The notes beneath the pieces are model-generated. The model worked only from the letters and a program-made list of their open reading frames with translations, was not told the DNA's origin and made no database searches. From Biscogniauxia marginata (taxonomy: Eukaryota; Ascomycota; Sordariomycetes; Xylariales; Xylariaceae), in the NCBI GenBank assembly GCA_022695795.1, contig MU404102.1:124001-188000 (forward strand): DNA of 64,000 nucleotides, given 5' to 3'. Positions 22,701 through 35,598 of the stretch are shown piece after piece. Numbering within the stretch: position 1 is the stretch's first letter; every line of letters begins with the position of its first letter. The position numbers were made by a program, and so were the translations under genes.

Positions 22701-25700
22701 TCTTGCACAATAGGGGTATTACAGACTACCCAAACATGCAGTTTTCTCCCCCGGCGCTCTTTATCGAGTCAGCTTACAACGCTAACAAGGCGAAAATGGT
22801 GCTAGGACGATTTAGCCCTTGGCTTCCACTTCATCGCCGAAGACCCGCATGCTAAGCTTTGAGGTTTGATATAAAGTCAGGTAGTCCAAAATAGGTTAAT
22901 GGCACTGCACTGTATTCCAAGCCAGGTTCCTCCTACGCAACCGCATTCTTCGTGGCAGGAGGAGAAAAGATACCTAGTAGTAATCAGGACTAGACTTCAG
23001 CCGAAGAATGGAACGTTATCTTGACACGCGATCAAAAGGAACAATTTATTCAACGTGGTAAGGATTTTGCCAGGTGTAAAAAACGTGGCTCTCCACAGAG
23101 GTGGGGGGAGATATTATATCGTTATAGGTTCTCTTGCCGGTTATAAGCAGGATGGAAGTTCAGAAACCCGTTGTTCCATTCGAACTGTACGACGGGGCGG
23201 GATTTTTTGTGTCCTTCCTAATCCGATTTACTTTGCCGCTCTTAACAATAAAAAAAGGACGACTTGTTTTGCTCGGCTCTCCTCTTCCTCGTAAGCTCGA
23301 AATGGAGGCTATTTCAGACTCGTTACTGATGATTACTATGTAAATCAAATTGGTGAATCTGATACTAGGTAGGTCTTGAATTTAAAGGGTGGAGTGATGT
23401 GGTAATCAAGTGCCTTTTCACTGCTTCTAATTAGGGACATAGGGACTTCGAGGATTCCCGGCAGGCAAAAATCTTCAGTGTAGTACGGTGTCTGTCCGGT
23501 CATGGTACCGTAGTATTGCTCTGTTGTTTGTGAAACAACACGCAGGTACAAATCCTCGGGCATCAATGAACGGCGTTAGGAGCGGCAGCGAAAATTCGGG
23601 ACCATAACGGGGTGCTTGATGTGTTGATTTGAAGGATCATGGCCTGATCTGGGCGGCCGAAAAGATGCATTTTTATGATAGGCAAATACAAGTATTCATC
23701 TATATACGGGGTACGTATGCCGATCATTGCCCACGTATGTTTTGGTAACGCGTCCTGTCCTAGGGCTGGTATCCAGCTGCTTCCTACCTACCAGGACAGG
23801 GCCTTTAATCTCAAGATCCAGATTCCTACTAGTATAGGTATGACAAATTACGCCTTGGCTTCTTAGGCGGACCCTTTCGACAGAACATAGATGAGCATGT
23901 CTTAGGCGAGTGCGTAACGGAGCCTCCATTGTACCGAATGAGTGATACGAAGCCTGCAGTAACAGCCGGTACTCTATTCAACACAACTTATTATTATGTG
24001 CTACATCGTAAAGATGCACAAGTAAGATGCACGACTCTGTAAACAGGTAAATCATGTTATGCTACATGTAGGTTAGTTTAGCTAGCAAAAGCTGCGGTGT
24101 GGCTGCGGTGCAACTGCAGTTCAAAACTCTATAAGATGTGCCGGCTAGCTATGAGTTGTGAAATAGTCGGGCTTTCTGTAGCGGAAGATGCATTGATCTT
24201 TCTAAAAATTCGCCTTGGAGATACCAGATGTCAAGTACGAAATGATCGACATCACGATACCCTTGAATCAGGGGGGATAAACTGGGTACAGATGTACAGG
24301 TCATGTCTCTTGGCACACATGTACCACTGCAGATATCGCATGCATAATAAGCCAACTTAGACTAAGATGTGCTAGAATATCCAGATTATGTTAAGGTTAT
24401 TAGTCTGCATGCTTTTGCTTGGCCTATAGGATAGGCCTAGGATTTCTTCACTTATTTGTCTGAATCTCGGAAGTCATTGCCGAACCCTTCTGTGTGCCGT
24501 AGGCGTCAATCTTGGCTCATTATAGTCTTGGAAGAAGGAATCTTGCTATAGGGCTTCAAGATACAGCTGCATCCGCTTACCGCGGCACGAGCCGGTCCCG
24601 TCTAACATGTACATATTGTTATCTCACGCAACTCTGACGCCATGAAGCCAGTATAACGCCGCTAAAAATACCACACGTGGTAGTTCCGTTCGTCCTTTTT
24701 GTTGTTAGTTAAGCTTCGCGTATTGCTTAGTTAAATAGTGGTTCTCGAGAAACGCGGGGGAATAGTGAGCCTAAATTCGTCTATAGGCCCAAGTCTCGGA
24801 GCATGACATTAAGACCGGTGGGATTAATAATCTTGTTCATATAATAAATAATGTTCGCTTCGAAAATGAAGAGATCTGGGGCAGGGGTTTTCTTCCTTTC
24901 GAGACCTAAGGAAGGACGTGACATGCTTCTTATTACTTTAAGAGAGGGCGTACTTCTCAGAATAGAATGATCTCGAAAGATATGATCGGCGGACCCTTAT
25001 TCTACGTCTGAAGATCATAGAAGCGGGGAAGGATTGAGGATCAGGCTACGGTGATTCCGTTGGTGTGAGTTCAACGCCGAAATCCGTCAAAACGTGCAAG
25101 AATAAGAGACCCGAACAAGCCTCTGGGCATTCTTACTCATATTCATATGGGTAGGGGCTCACTCTGCCAATGTACGGTATTTGGAATACTTGGCCTTGGC
25201 CTTGGCTCTTGTCTCACTCTCAGCCCATCTATATTAGATTGACCTTAGTGTGTAGAACGAGTGTCACGTACACCACGCAAGATCTAATAAAATAGGCAGG
25301 TATGGGTACCCAGCACACGTTCAAGAATGATGCGAGGTTGTCCTCGTAGCCTTCGGTGTTAATGGCACACCTGGCACTTTTGGCGACTCCGTTGTGGGAT
25401 TCAAAGCCCGTCGCTTGGCAGAGATGATGGTATCGGCAGTATTCTTTTTGTGGCGGTGATTGATCCTTTTGGACCACCACGACCCCATTGAATATTACCA
25501 GCACAAATGTAAGCTTATCACACCCGCCTGCAGATGCACGTCGTGGGTGACTTTTCAGACAGCTGACTACATACCCTGCTCCCTGCCAGACGGAGTTACA
25601 GTCGATATGAACAAGGGAACTCCTACAGTCAGGGGGGTTATTTGTACCTTTCATCTGGTGTAGTTACCCGCCAATGTGAAGCCATTACCAGCCAAGTACG

Positions 25701-26292
25701 GACTTAGTTGGCAAATCACTAAAACACAAAAGGATCGAGAGGCACGGCGTCGTTGATATCTAGAGCCTCTATTATAACAGACCAGCCTAGCTCGGACAGG
25801 GTATGACAGGCTAAGATAACCCTATAAACCCCATATTGACCTAGGAACACAAACGATGGGGCAATAGGGGACCAGTTTGTAAAAAGCAACTCCACTACAC
25901 TCCCCCACCACCACCGTCTACCCTGATTGCTTGACAAGCCTGCCTGGGGTGAATTCAGCCGTCCTATTGGCTGAGAGAGTATATCGGTTCTTAGCTTCAG
26001 TAGCTTAATCGACCCCCCTGGTATGTAAACCCTTGAGAGAGGCGCAATCTTTAACCTTATACATTATATCCAGTTGTACCCGACATAGGACCTCGGACCT
26101 GCCTGGGCATAACTAACCTATAACCCATCCCGACGTGTCATTATATGTATAATTCTAGCCTTCCAGTTGCCTGTTGAACAATCAATTAATCGATAAAATT
26201 CCTCGTGGGAGAGAAACTTAGCTATCAACTAGCTAGGGCCGTTATCCACCACCCCCTTCACGCCGACTCAACGCAACACCAACACGAAAACC
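19717..26292. other. AT-rich gene-poor island 1
   Basis: About 6.6 kb with no recognisable gene. The sequence is visibly AT-richer than the flanks, and frames are short and frequently closed by TAA/TAG. Longer frames include 22479-22805 (+) and 25229-25654 (-, 141 residues, ATG start, nine Cys). Neither resembles a family I know. The last few hundred bases must hold the promoter of the Zn2Cys6 gene. A decayed, RIP-mutated region is likely but not proved by eye. Confidence 0.5.
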
Positions 26293-27463
26293 ATGAACAA
26301 CATCTCACGACATATAGCCTGTAAATTATGCCGTGATAGAAAAGTACGATGTGATGGTGGTCAACCTTCCTGTGAAAAATGTCGTCGGTCTAACGAGACA
26401 TGCGTTTATGTTCCGACACACAAGCCTACCAAGGCTGATCTAGCTCAGACAATCGAAAGTTTACAAGAGCGGTTAGGTAAGTCACCACCCAGATGTTTAT
26501 GGACGGTGATGTATTGGGGGTGTCATATGTCAAAAGGAGGTGTGTGAGTTAGCTAACATATCATTACCACCAAAAGATAAAGCGGAGGCCTACATCTCGA
26601 GGCATAGCAATACCAATAGGCCTACTTCCAGCGATCAGTCAGTTGTAGGATTGAATTCCACGATAGGTGCTGAGTATACGGGTTGCCATCCTTTCGTCAT
26701 GCCTATACGGTCTACAGGACCCGCGGGCGACCAATTTATACCCGCGGGTCTTAGTGGCATGCCGCATACCCCCTATACGCATCACTCTCTGCCTCTCGCT
26801 CCCGATAGCTCAGAACAAGACTTTTTCAATTACTTACCCAGCCCGAATATGACCGTGCGCAACGAACCTAGTCCATTTCAAGTCGATGAAATGAGAAATT
26901 TAGAGGACATGCCAGGGAGCTGCACAGCGTCTCTGTTTCGCCGTGAAAGTATTTATGGACACATGCATATGCCTAGCCTACGAGAGGTGCGCGCGATAAA
27001 CTCCTCTTCAACATCTACTACTCCACCGCCATCATCGCCTAGTTGCAGGTCACCACGCGGAGAGGATGTTGGCAAGGTCCTTGCCGAGCTAACGTCCTTC
27101 GGCATGGCGATATTTAGTACACAGGCAGAGATAGCTGGCATATCTTCTGTAGTAGCTGAATATCTAGAATGGATGCGCAAGGCCTCAGCAGCCGCGGCGC
27201 CGGGAATTTTCAAACCGAACCTTGCCGTGCTCGAGGCCCTGGAGACGCGCGTACGGGAAATCCATCACATGGCTACGTCAAGACACCTGGAAGCCTGGAG
27301 GCAGTCAATCAGCATGTTAGAGCGAGTCGATGGTGTAGGTTCCATGTTGAATTTATTCGACGGAGAGATTCAAAGACGAACCGCCGAAACGGCGGAATTC
27401 TTCCAGACCAGTTACCAGGTCTCTTCTGCACTCACAGAACAACCGATGTTGAGGAAGGAGTAG
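26293..27463 (+). CDS. Zn2Cys6 (Gal4-type) transcription factor
   Basis: Nuclear DNA-binding regulator. Exon 1 (26293-26476) encodes the binuclear zinc cluster: Cys10, 13, 20, 27, 30 and 37 with spacing CX2CX6CX6CX2CX6C and the basic RDRKVRC loop. It is followed by a short linker and the start of a coiled coil (ADLAQTIESLQERL). The intron (26477-26576) has a GTAAGT donor, GCTAAC branch and AAAAG acceptor. Exon 2 (26577-27463) gives a total of 356 residues. The middle is Ser/Pro-rich. The C-terminal 120 residues form predicted helices (AVLEALETRVREIHH), as in short regulators of secondary-metabolite clusters, but I see no classical fungal_trans domain. There is no enzyme cluster beside it: it stands alone between two AT-rich islands, so its targets cannot be inferred. 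Confidence 0.85.
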
Positions 27464-30400
27464 CAATATCACGATTACGGTAACAACTACAATGATCTAA
27501 TAAAGGAGGAGAGCAGTCTGTATTTTATTTTAATCGGCTACACTAGACCCCTGCCCCTTTATCGGGCATATTGGATTTGGACTCTGTTGGGAACACATCG
27601 AAATAGATTCGATAGACCAACTAGAACTGTTTTCGAAAGAACCCTAAGGTACCTGTGTTTTATGAGAGGGCTGTTGGAAATCCCAAAAGGAGCACCATAG
27701 AAACCAATTGCGAGTAGCATCATGATTGTGAAACCTGTCGTCATCGCGTGATAATAGTGGTCAGCTTGTCTCACTCTCGATTGGCGTTGATTAACATTCT
27801 CGTGGCAGCGGTCTAGACCTCTAGGTGTGAATAGATACTGACTAAGAAACAAAACGTCAGCAGCGCAGCTGCTGTGACATCCAGAAATATATACATATTG
27901 CTAACTATACATACTGGCGGTAAGAGAGCAGACAAGATAGGCATACCCCTCCTCCTAACACGATGTATCACCAGAAAGTGTATGTGTGACGTAACATTTT
28001 CCCGCAAACCATGACCTTGTCACCGGAACATGATACGCGCTTGAAACTAAGATTCTCTGTGCGAAGGTTTTGAAGATATATCCGCCCTTGGGCCGTTCAG
28101 CCTCCGCCCCAAAAGTTCGGCAGGCTCCGAAGACCTTATCAGGCTTATTAGCTCTCAACTTCACCAAGATAAAGAAAGGCTGCCGTGTAATGAAGACTCG
28201 AGAGATGTGACGCATCTTAATGCAAGCCACGCCATTGGCTGCGCAGATTATGTACGAATCTCATCAAGCCGCTGATAATCAGCGCACACGAGATCCATGC
28301 AAAGATAAACACATCATATATGGAAAAGAAGGAAGAGGCCGTATGCGTTCATGTCGTGTCCTTTCTTCCGCGGTCTCGACTCTGGAATAGACTCTGGCAA
28401 GTCTTGCCCTTATTTGCTAGAGCAACAAACCCCCCTTAACCGGGAACAATCAGTTGGCTTACCCCCAGACCCTACAAGGGCTGACTGGCGATCAAGAAAA
28501 GCTTACTTTGTATACATGTCATACGGCTCTTCGTAACCGCACGAATGAGAGTGTAAACCTGAGTTCTAGGTCGCTGATTCATACAGTCACTGGAGAACAT
28601 GAAGTCATACTAATCAGTACGTTATCCTAGTATACAGAGGGCTGACGCCGATTCGGAGATTACCCGCATATAGTATTTCGTAAACACAGGAATGATGGGA
28701 TGACAGCTTTTTATCACATATCACGTGCAGATAATTCATGTGTCGGTTATGCTTCCGCGAAAGCAGGAGTCTGCGAGAGAGACCAGGGAGCCACGTTAGT
28801 CGTCATAGTATGAGATACACTGTTTGGCTGAGCATCCATAAGCTTTTTTGGCTGTAAGTGAGAAAGGGTGCCCGACAGTGCTTTTTTTTGGCCAATTATT
28901 AATATCTACCTCATAAAATTATTTCATATTCTATCATGCTCGATTTAATATTCATGATAATTACTTCGGGCTGTCCATTATGTCCGTGCCGTACTCAAAA
29001 GCTCTCTGGGCTTTGGATTGACTGTGTAGGTGACCAAAAGTAGTCGCGAGCTCTAGATAGCTATCTGGGCAGTCGACGCGAGAAATAATAGGAAGAGGAC
29101 ATCTGATTTTGAGGCTGCAGTAACCTCGAACTTGACCAGGGCTAACGTATCCCTTCCCCAGACAACTATTCACCTAATCTAAAACCCCCACCTACTTCGC
29201 CGAGGTAGAGAATGATCTGACATAATAATAGTGAAGATAGAAGAGAACGGAGATCACCGGGATCGCAATGTCTTGGCTAGGTCAACATGATGGTTTAATG
29301 ATCAGGGTATCAATGTGCACGAAACTTTCGAAGAACTCCAGGGGCAGGTGTAGAGGCCAGGGACAATGAACCCCTGTGCAATCTTCATTAGGAAATCGTG
29401 AGGCACGATCCAAACAGATCAATCCAATCATCCTCCTTTAAACTCTTCCCGTTCGGCATGCTCGAGGCGCAGCCGCATCTGGTATATGTACGCTGCTCAA
29501 TCCATCATTGTCCCCCCCCTCTTCCATAACGCGGTGGCACAGCAGGGCACCGTAGCCAGGGGACCACGTTTTCCCATGATACCCGTCGGCCCATGGTCAG
29601 TGTTAGGAATTAACTGAACCCGGTTATAAGTGACGAGGACACTAGAACCGATAGGATTGAATGTGTGCTGTCTTGCATCGCAGAGTGTGATTGCAGGCTT
29701 TAATAAAGTCCTAGAATGTCCAATGCCGGTAAGTAAAACATGGTGTTGAGATGTCCTTGTTGCATTCGGTTCGCACAAATGTGCGTTTCTTCATGGGGCT
29801 GTCGTATAATCAGACCTATCGAACATCCACTTCATCTGTATTCCTTTCATGGTTCTGGATCTTCTGGGGCCATATATCAAGTCGTATTGTAGGCCGGGAA
29901 TAACCGATATCCGGATATACTCAAAGCAGTTGGAGGAACCCCATGGGGCATAGGGTATTCGTTATCGGTGATTTCCCCTGCAAGTTGGGTATGTGATTGG
30001 TCGTATATCCGGACCTATACAAGCATGCATATATTCTTGGCTTGAAAGAAGCTTTGAATACACGCATAAGTATCCACAGTCTAGGACTCAAAAGATGCAT
30101 CTTCTGCTTTCGTTGGTTGATCGAGATAACCCGTCTTTTCTGGTTCCACGGTTAACGTTTACTATTACCACCATAGCTTCTAAGTACCTTCGCTTTAAGT
30201 TTGTTGCAAGTACTAGTTCACGAGTTTGTATGCTGCGGATAAGTTGTATTGCTGAGGCCTGAATATGCCAGAAGGGCCTCTAGAAATATTCGTGTAAATA
30301 AGTACCGGAGCGAATAGGATTGTTGTTACGGCTGTTCCAATTATCGAGGGAGAAACACTCTATATGTGAGGTCCGTGTGAAAATAAGAAATGGGAGCTTG

Positions 30401-33309
30401 CAAGGCGATCTCCATGCGGAGCGCTTCCGTAATACGGTTTATCGATCATTCAGTTGCGCGACTTGGCGAGGTGGACCCCGAGTATCTTCAAAAGTTTACT
30501 TCTTCCAGCCCTCCTATTGGATCGTCCTTGTCGTTGGTTCGATTTCGCCCTAGTTACCAACCATACTTCTCTCTAATATAACATATTGCATCCGTAATAT
30601 TTTTGGTTTCGTCTCTTTATTGACCATGACGAGGCTTCTTGAGCCCCTTATTCATCAAGGCCAACCTGAGGTTCGAAACATGGCCCAAAGGTAACGTATA
30701 AGCTTCTTGAGAATGAACGATCCTAACACCCTTCGCGTCATTTTGAAACATGATTTTCCGAGAAAGTCGTCCTCACTCTCCTTCCCCCATATTTGCGGAG
30801 ACCCCGTAGATAGGGAGGCAGAGTGTCACCAATATGGACAGTGTCTGCATCGTTCTGATACCATAATATGGATGTTCGATGAAAGAAGTCGTGATCGAAG
30901 CTAGCCGGCCGATATGGACGCTATAGCGGTTCAGTAGTTATGACCACATCCTATCATACTGTCAGTTCGCCCGCTTTCTTCATGACGGCCCTTTGACCAA
31001 ATGAATATAGACAACAGAGGTAGGTGTTTGAGAAAGGTGTGAGTTTACGTCCATCTCCGAAGACTAAGTCGCTGGCTTTGAATACCGAATATTATTAATG
31101 CATGATGTGGATTCCGAACTACTCGCACGTAGGCCGAAAACAATCCGAGACTCAGAGTCTAATAGGAAAAGCTTCGTTTCGAGATGTGTCCATATCCGGC
31201 GACAGGAAACTGTTATATCATTTTAAGCGTGGAATCGGTGCCGGCGTCGATTATGAGTTATCATCCGTACTTGTTCCAACACCCGAGGATATCAAGAAAT
31301 ATGCCCTTCAAACCACTTCCAACCATTGTTGCCTATACCGCACACCCTCTCCGTCATCGGCGTTGACGTCGATCGTTTCTTGGTAGACTGCACCACTTAT
31401 TTTCGATTCGTACGTTGTGCGGCTCTAGGACCCTTGAGTTATTGAGGGAAAGAACTAGAGGAGCACCGCTTGTTTAAGTAGTTCAACCTAACTACGTCCT
31501 AGCTGACGACAAGGATTTCGGCCACTAGTGTCCGAGTACACGGATCATGCAATGTCACACAAGAGTTGGAAGGATAATCGTAGTATGCTGTAACAATCTG
31601 ACTGGAGTTTTTGGTTGCCTTGCATGCATCATGCCTCTGTTGGTTAATACAGGGGCAGCTTTAGAATCACCACTATCAAATAGGAATAGGACTTAGTTGT
31701 TCATTGTCAGTTAGTCAAATATTTCCGGTTTAAATATTCACTTTAAATCCAGGGTATCTTGAGGGTTCTAAGCTAGGCTACTGATTTCATGACATTGTAG
31801 TTGTAAGTACCTATAAGTATTTGTACAATGAATTAACTCGGATTTATTTAACGCCGCACATATACCGTGTCTAGGGTTCAAGAGTAAATGACTCTTGCGT
31901 CGGTATTTGATTGGACAAGTCATACTCCAAAGAACCTGTGTAAGTGTGAATGGAGGTGGTGTGGTGCAACCCTAAGGACCTGTCACCGTCGCCATGCTTT
32001 CATACAACTACGCCTCAGTGTGAGCAATCTCATGTTATGCTACGTCTTGGCAAGTATAAAAATGCTTGAATCGGTACTTAATGCTACCATCGGTGACAGT
32101 TCATAGATATCTATCTGTGCAGGCTCTTGTCCTGACAACAGGAAGAGACCTTTATATATTTGTCATGCGTAATAAGGGTCAATGTCTCAAACCTGAGGTT
32201 TGGCTTTTGGAGCATTTCGAGGTTCAGAATTGCCAGTTAAAAGCCGAGTCGCATTACACCATTTACACAGGCGCTGAGAAGTTCATAATCACCTTTGGAT
32301 GCGTGTGATCCTTGTATGTAGCTTTATAACGCCACTGTCTACAGGCTGAACCCTCATACTTCGTGAGGGTATTGTAGTATTGTATACATTATAGAAAATA
32401 TTAGGGACACAGGGTCATGAGACTCGATTTTTAGCTATATGCAGGTGAGAGCTCCAAATTTGAACCTTGTTTAGAATTTGGCAATACCGAATTCATTTAA
32501 CCTCAATAATAAATATGGCCCCTGACGACTTTATATGGCCAACTAGTAACCATCAATGTATTTTGAAATAACAGAATACTGGGTGTAAGCCCTGGGCTTT
32601 CAAGTGGATTCGTATCTACTAAAGCCTTGTACACACTTAAGATATTAACAAGGTACAATGAAATATAATTTATTTATACCAAAGGGATCACTTTATCCCG
32701 TTAAAACACTGGTTCCAGTGTGTTGGGCCCGATGTGAGTCACGTAATACAAGTTGAAACAATGGATATATCCGGGCCGAGCACCCCGACATAATATCAAG
32801 GCAGTTTCTTGTGGTTTAAACAATGAAAATTTTGTCCAAAGAAATACTGAAAAATAGGAATATGAAAATAAAGAGAAAAAAATGTGAAAGGAATTATTAA
32901 AGTCATGCTAACTATTTTAAATGACTACTATGGGTGATGGTTGTTAAAAGGCGTATTGCTGACTGTGTTTATTAGGAGCGTCTCGCTTGCCATTATTGTC
33001 CGGTTCAAAGTTTCAGAAGAGACCTACGAAGATGTACCCTTAATATTAGAAATAATGCCTATTTCTTTTCTGCCAGGCTGGTCTCTCGGGCCGGTATTTC
33101 AATTACAAGCTGCTGTACGACATGAAATCTCACAGCTGAGTAGACTCCCAGCAAACGACTCCAAGGTTAACTGGTCAGGTTTTAACATTAGATCATAGGC
33201 CACTTTTTAATCTCGAACTAGGCGTTTTAAAGTCACGGAATACTCTGGCAAGACCTCATCGCTAGTGGAAATTGAATTATAATGTACCATCCATCAAAAA
33301 GCTGAATAG

Positions 33310-33435
33310 TGTGACGGTTGGGGTCCGTCACATGGCATATAGTCCAACCTAGGGTGTCAAGTTAGGGAACTTGATATTCTGTTACCCTTTTGGGAGCGGG
33401 GTGGTTAGTGTGGTTGGCTAGTTACTGCCGTAACA
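33310..33435. mobile_element. 126-bp solo-LTR-like element with 5-bp target-site duplication
   Basis: The element starts TGTGACGG and ends CCGTAACA, i.e. TG...CA termini with an 8-bp inverted repeat matching at 7 positions. It is flanked on both sides by AATAG (33305-33309 and 33436-33440), a 5-bp direct duplication as left by LTR-retrotransposon integrase. The first 22 bases contain a perfect 7-bp hairpin (GTGACGG, loop TTGGGGT, CCGTCAC). No internal retroelement region lies beside it, so a solo LTR left after recombination is the simplest reading. It is short for an LTR; a miniature (TRIM-like) family is an alternative. Confidence 0.65.
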
Positions 33436-34822
33436 AATAGAGACTTTCAGGTTGAAAAGTCGAAAAAAAAAATTACCGCCACAAGAGTTGTCAGCTTAGC
33501 CTCAGTTTGGTGCATATACTGTGTTTTATGAACTGTACACTATTTACAAATTACTTTAAGTCAGTATACTTATAAACACCTGATTACTAAATTCCACTTC
33601 TTTTAACACAGCTATGTACATATTATAACATGGCCTTATATTACTGTGTGTCACAAAGCAAGGCTTCTAAGTAAAAGTAAGGTATATATATACCTACTTT
33701 TATAAGAAGCTCATTCATTTTAAATATCACTCACCAAATACTCTTTAGCCATTTTCATTCTAAATTTAACTGAAATACATTGTCAAGGTTTTATCGGATG
33801 TAGTGGCTATAGCCGATATCAGGTGTATAGGTGTATATAATAGGGGTGACGTTGTCCTCGAGAAGGACTAGAGGGTCAGGTTTCAGAATGTATCTCAATA
33901 TACGGGTACCCTATCACACTGCGTCTCTTTTACCTAACATATACACACACAGAATAGACCCGATTCATCTTCCAGGAGCTCCGTATCAGGTGTATGTTGC
34001 GTCGTGTGCTGTCCCCTACATCAACTATATTACAGATCCCTTTGTCTCCTTATATGGACTTTTTCTGGTACCTGATATCATCTTACACATGCTTCATTAC
34101 ATACTGCACATCCCAATTAACTGCGACTGCGGGAGACATAAACCCAGCAAGTAATTATGTTAGTAAAGATTGATGGAAGGCTTGAATAACTTATATTCAT
34201 AAAATCATTGTCAAGGGGTTTAACGTGGTGGCTTGTCAGGGCTGGAAGCGGTGAAGGGAGCCTCAGGCATAAACCTGTAGAAGAAGTGTTTTATATGTAA
34301 GAATATCGTTGACTGTGTATCATTAGTACTATCTTCTCGTACAACCACTTCATTTGTATCATCGTTAGGTCCGTATCGTGCTAACGATATTGTTAAGTGA
34401 TAACCAAGCACTAACCCTCCTATCTACCACTCAGCAACCCCTTTCTAGTTAAAGCTTTTTTTATAATTGGTAAATGAAGAATTTGAATATAAATGTTACA
34501 AGAATTTATCTTGTGCTTCTAAAAGAAAGATATGCCTCCATTAATGTGCTTTAATATAATACTAGGCATTACTTGATGTACGGGATCTCGGCAACATATG
34601 TGCGATATGCAGCCCAGGTAACTAGACAGACCCAACCAAATTATCATTCATCATACATCATTATATTGATCCGACGCGGTTCAATACCTAATAGTTGAAA
34701 CAGTAGTTGTAATAGCTTAATCTGATGTAAGCATCATAAATTCCGTGCTCTTAAATTCCGCCATTAGCTATTAGAGCCGTCAGGCACTCAGTGGAGCGGC
34801 ACAAGTTTTCACGAAACGAGAA

Positions 34823-34892
34823 GTTATGCGCTCCTATGGAAATTAAATGCTACGCAGAGAGTTGAGGTTATGCGCTCCTGTGAAAATCAAAT
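34823..34892 (+). repeat. Degraded 26-bp direct repeat
   Basis: Copy 1 (34823-34848) and copy 2 (34867-34892) begin with GTTATGCGCTCCT. They differ at three positions, all transitions. Two of the three fit CpA to TpA changes, the RIP signature. Confidence 0.7.
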
Positions 34893-35598
34893 AAATGTAC
34901 GGATTATGTATACGTTCGCTTTCTCTAACGGCTGACTATCCGTAATCTCCCATCATATTCTCCCTTCTGGACTCGTATGATCATGAGGTTACCCGAGTAA
35001 CTGGATAGAGCTTAGTTGAAGACAATACCACGTGGGTGAAACGGCATTTGAGTCGTGGCCCGGAAAAAAACTAGTTGTCGCACGGACTATTCGAGATGAC
35101 GGCGAACTGAATGAACCGAAGTTCATTGTGCCTTTGCAATTATCCTCGTATCATAGCTCGTTTGGCATTGATGTGTAGTAGTATGTAGCGAGGTCCTAGA
35201 ATATACGGCTCGCGAGGTCGAAACTCTTACCGACCAGTTCGGGTTCATTAAGGTAGCAATGCTCTGATCTGGGCACCCTCTGTCCAATCAGCCCGGGATA
35301 TGTTAATGGTTCACCCAGAGGTTGTTACTATTAGGTACATATCTATTTATCCGGTTGGATCGCATCAGGCCGATACGGGTCTAGAGGTCGGGAATTAGTC
35401 CGTGACATTATAGGGGGTGCTTGTCCCCACGAACACTGGTTACATGCACTCGAAGAGGCAGGTGATTCGATGAAATACCTATTAAATACACCCAACACAA
35501 GTGTTTATATTCCATCATGCCTCCTCCACGAACTTCAGCTTCGACCAGACTCGAATTCAATTTTGTGTGCCTAAAATCCACTGTCGCGCTGCTTCACG

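Larger units (their letters stand above)
27464..35598. other. AT-rich gene-poor island 2
   Basis: About 8.1 kb with no confident gene. Two minus-strand frames near 27559-28007 contain hydrophobic stretches (SALLPPVCIVSNMYIFLDV and TTGFTIMMLLAIGFYGA) and could be pieces of a decayed membrane-protein gene, but I could not join them convincingly. The island also contains the solo-LTR-like element, a small palindrome at 32706-32721 (ACACTGG-TT-CCAGTGT) and a degraded direct repeat near 34.8 kb. The composition is AT-rich throughout. Confidence 0.5.

Noticed and set aside
23748..23802. Inverted repeat CCTGTCC...GGACAGG as transposon ends
   Set aside because: Only 7 bp long, no flanking duplication found; chance is likely.
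30324..30331. Second copy of the LTR-like terminus (TGTTACGG)
   Set aside because: No matching other end at about 126 bp and no flanking duplication.
32706..32730. LTR start at TGTTGGGCCC next to a palindrome
   Set aside because: No matching CA end with a duplicated flank was found.
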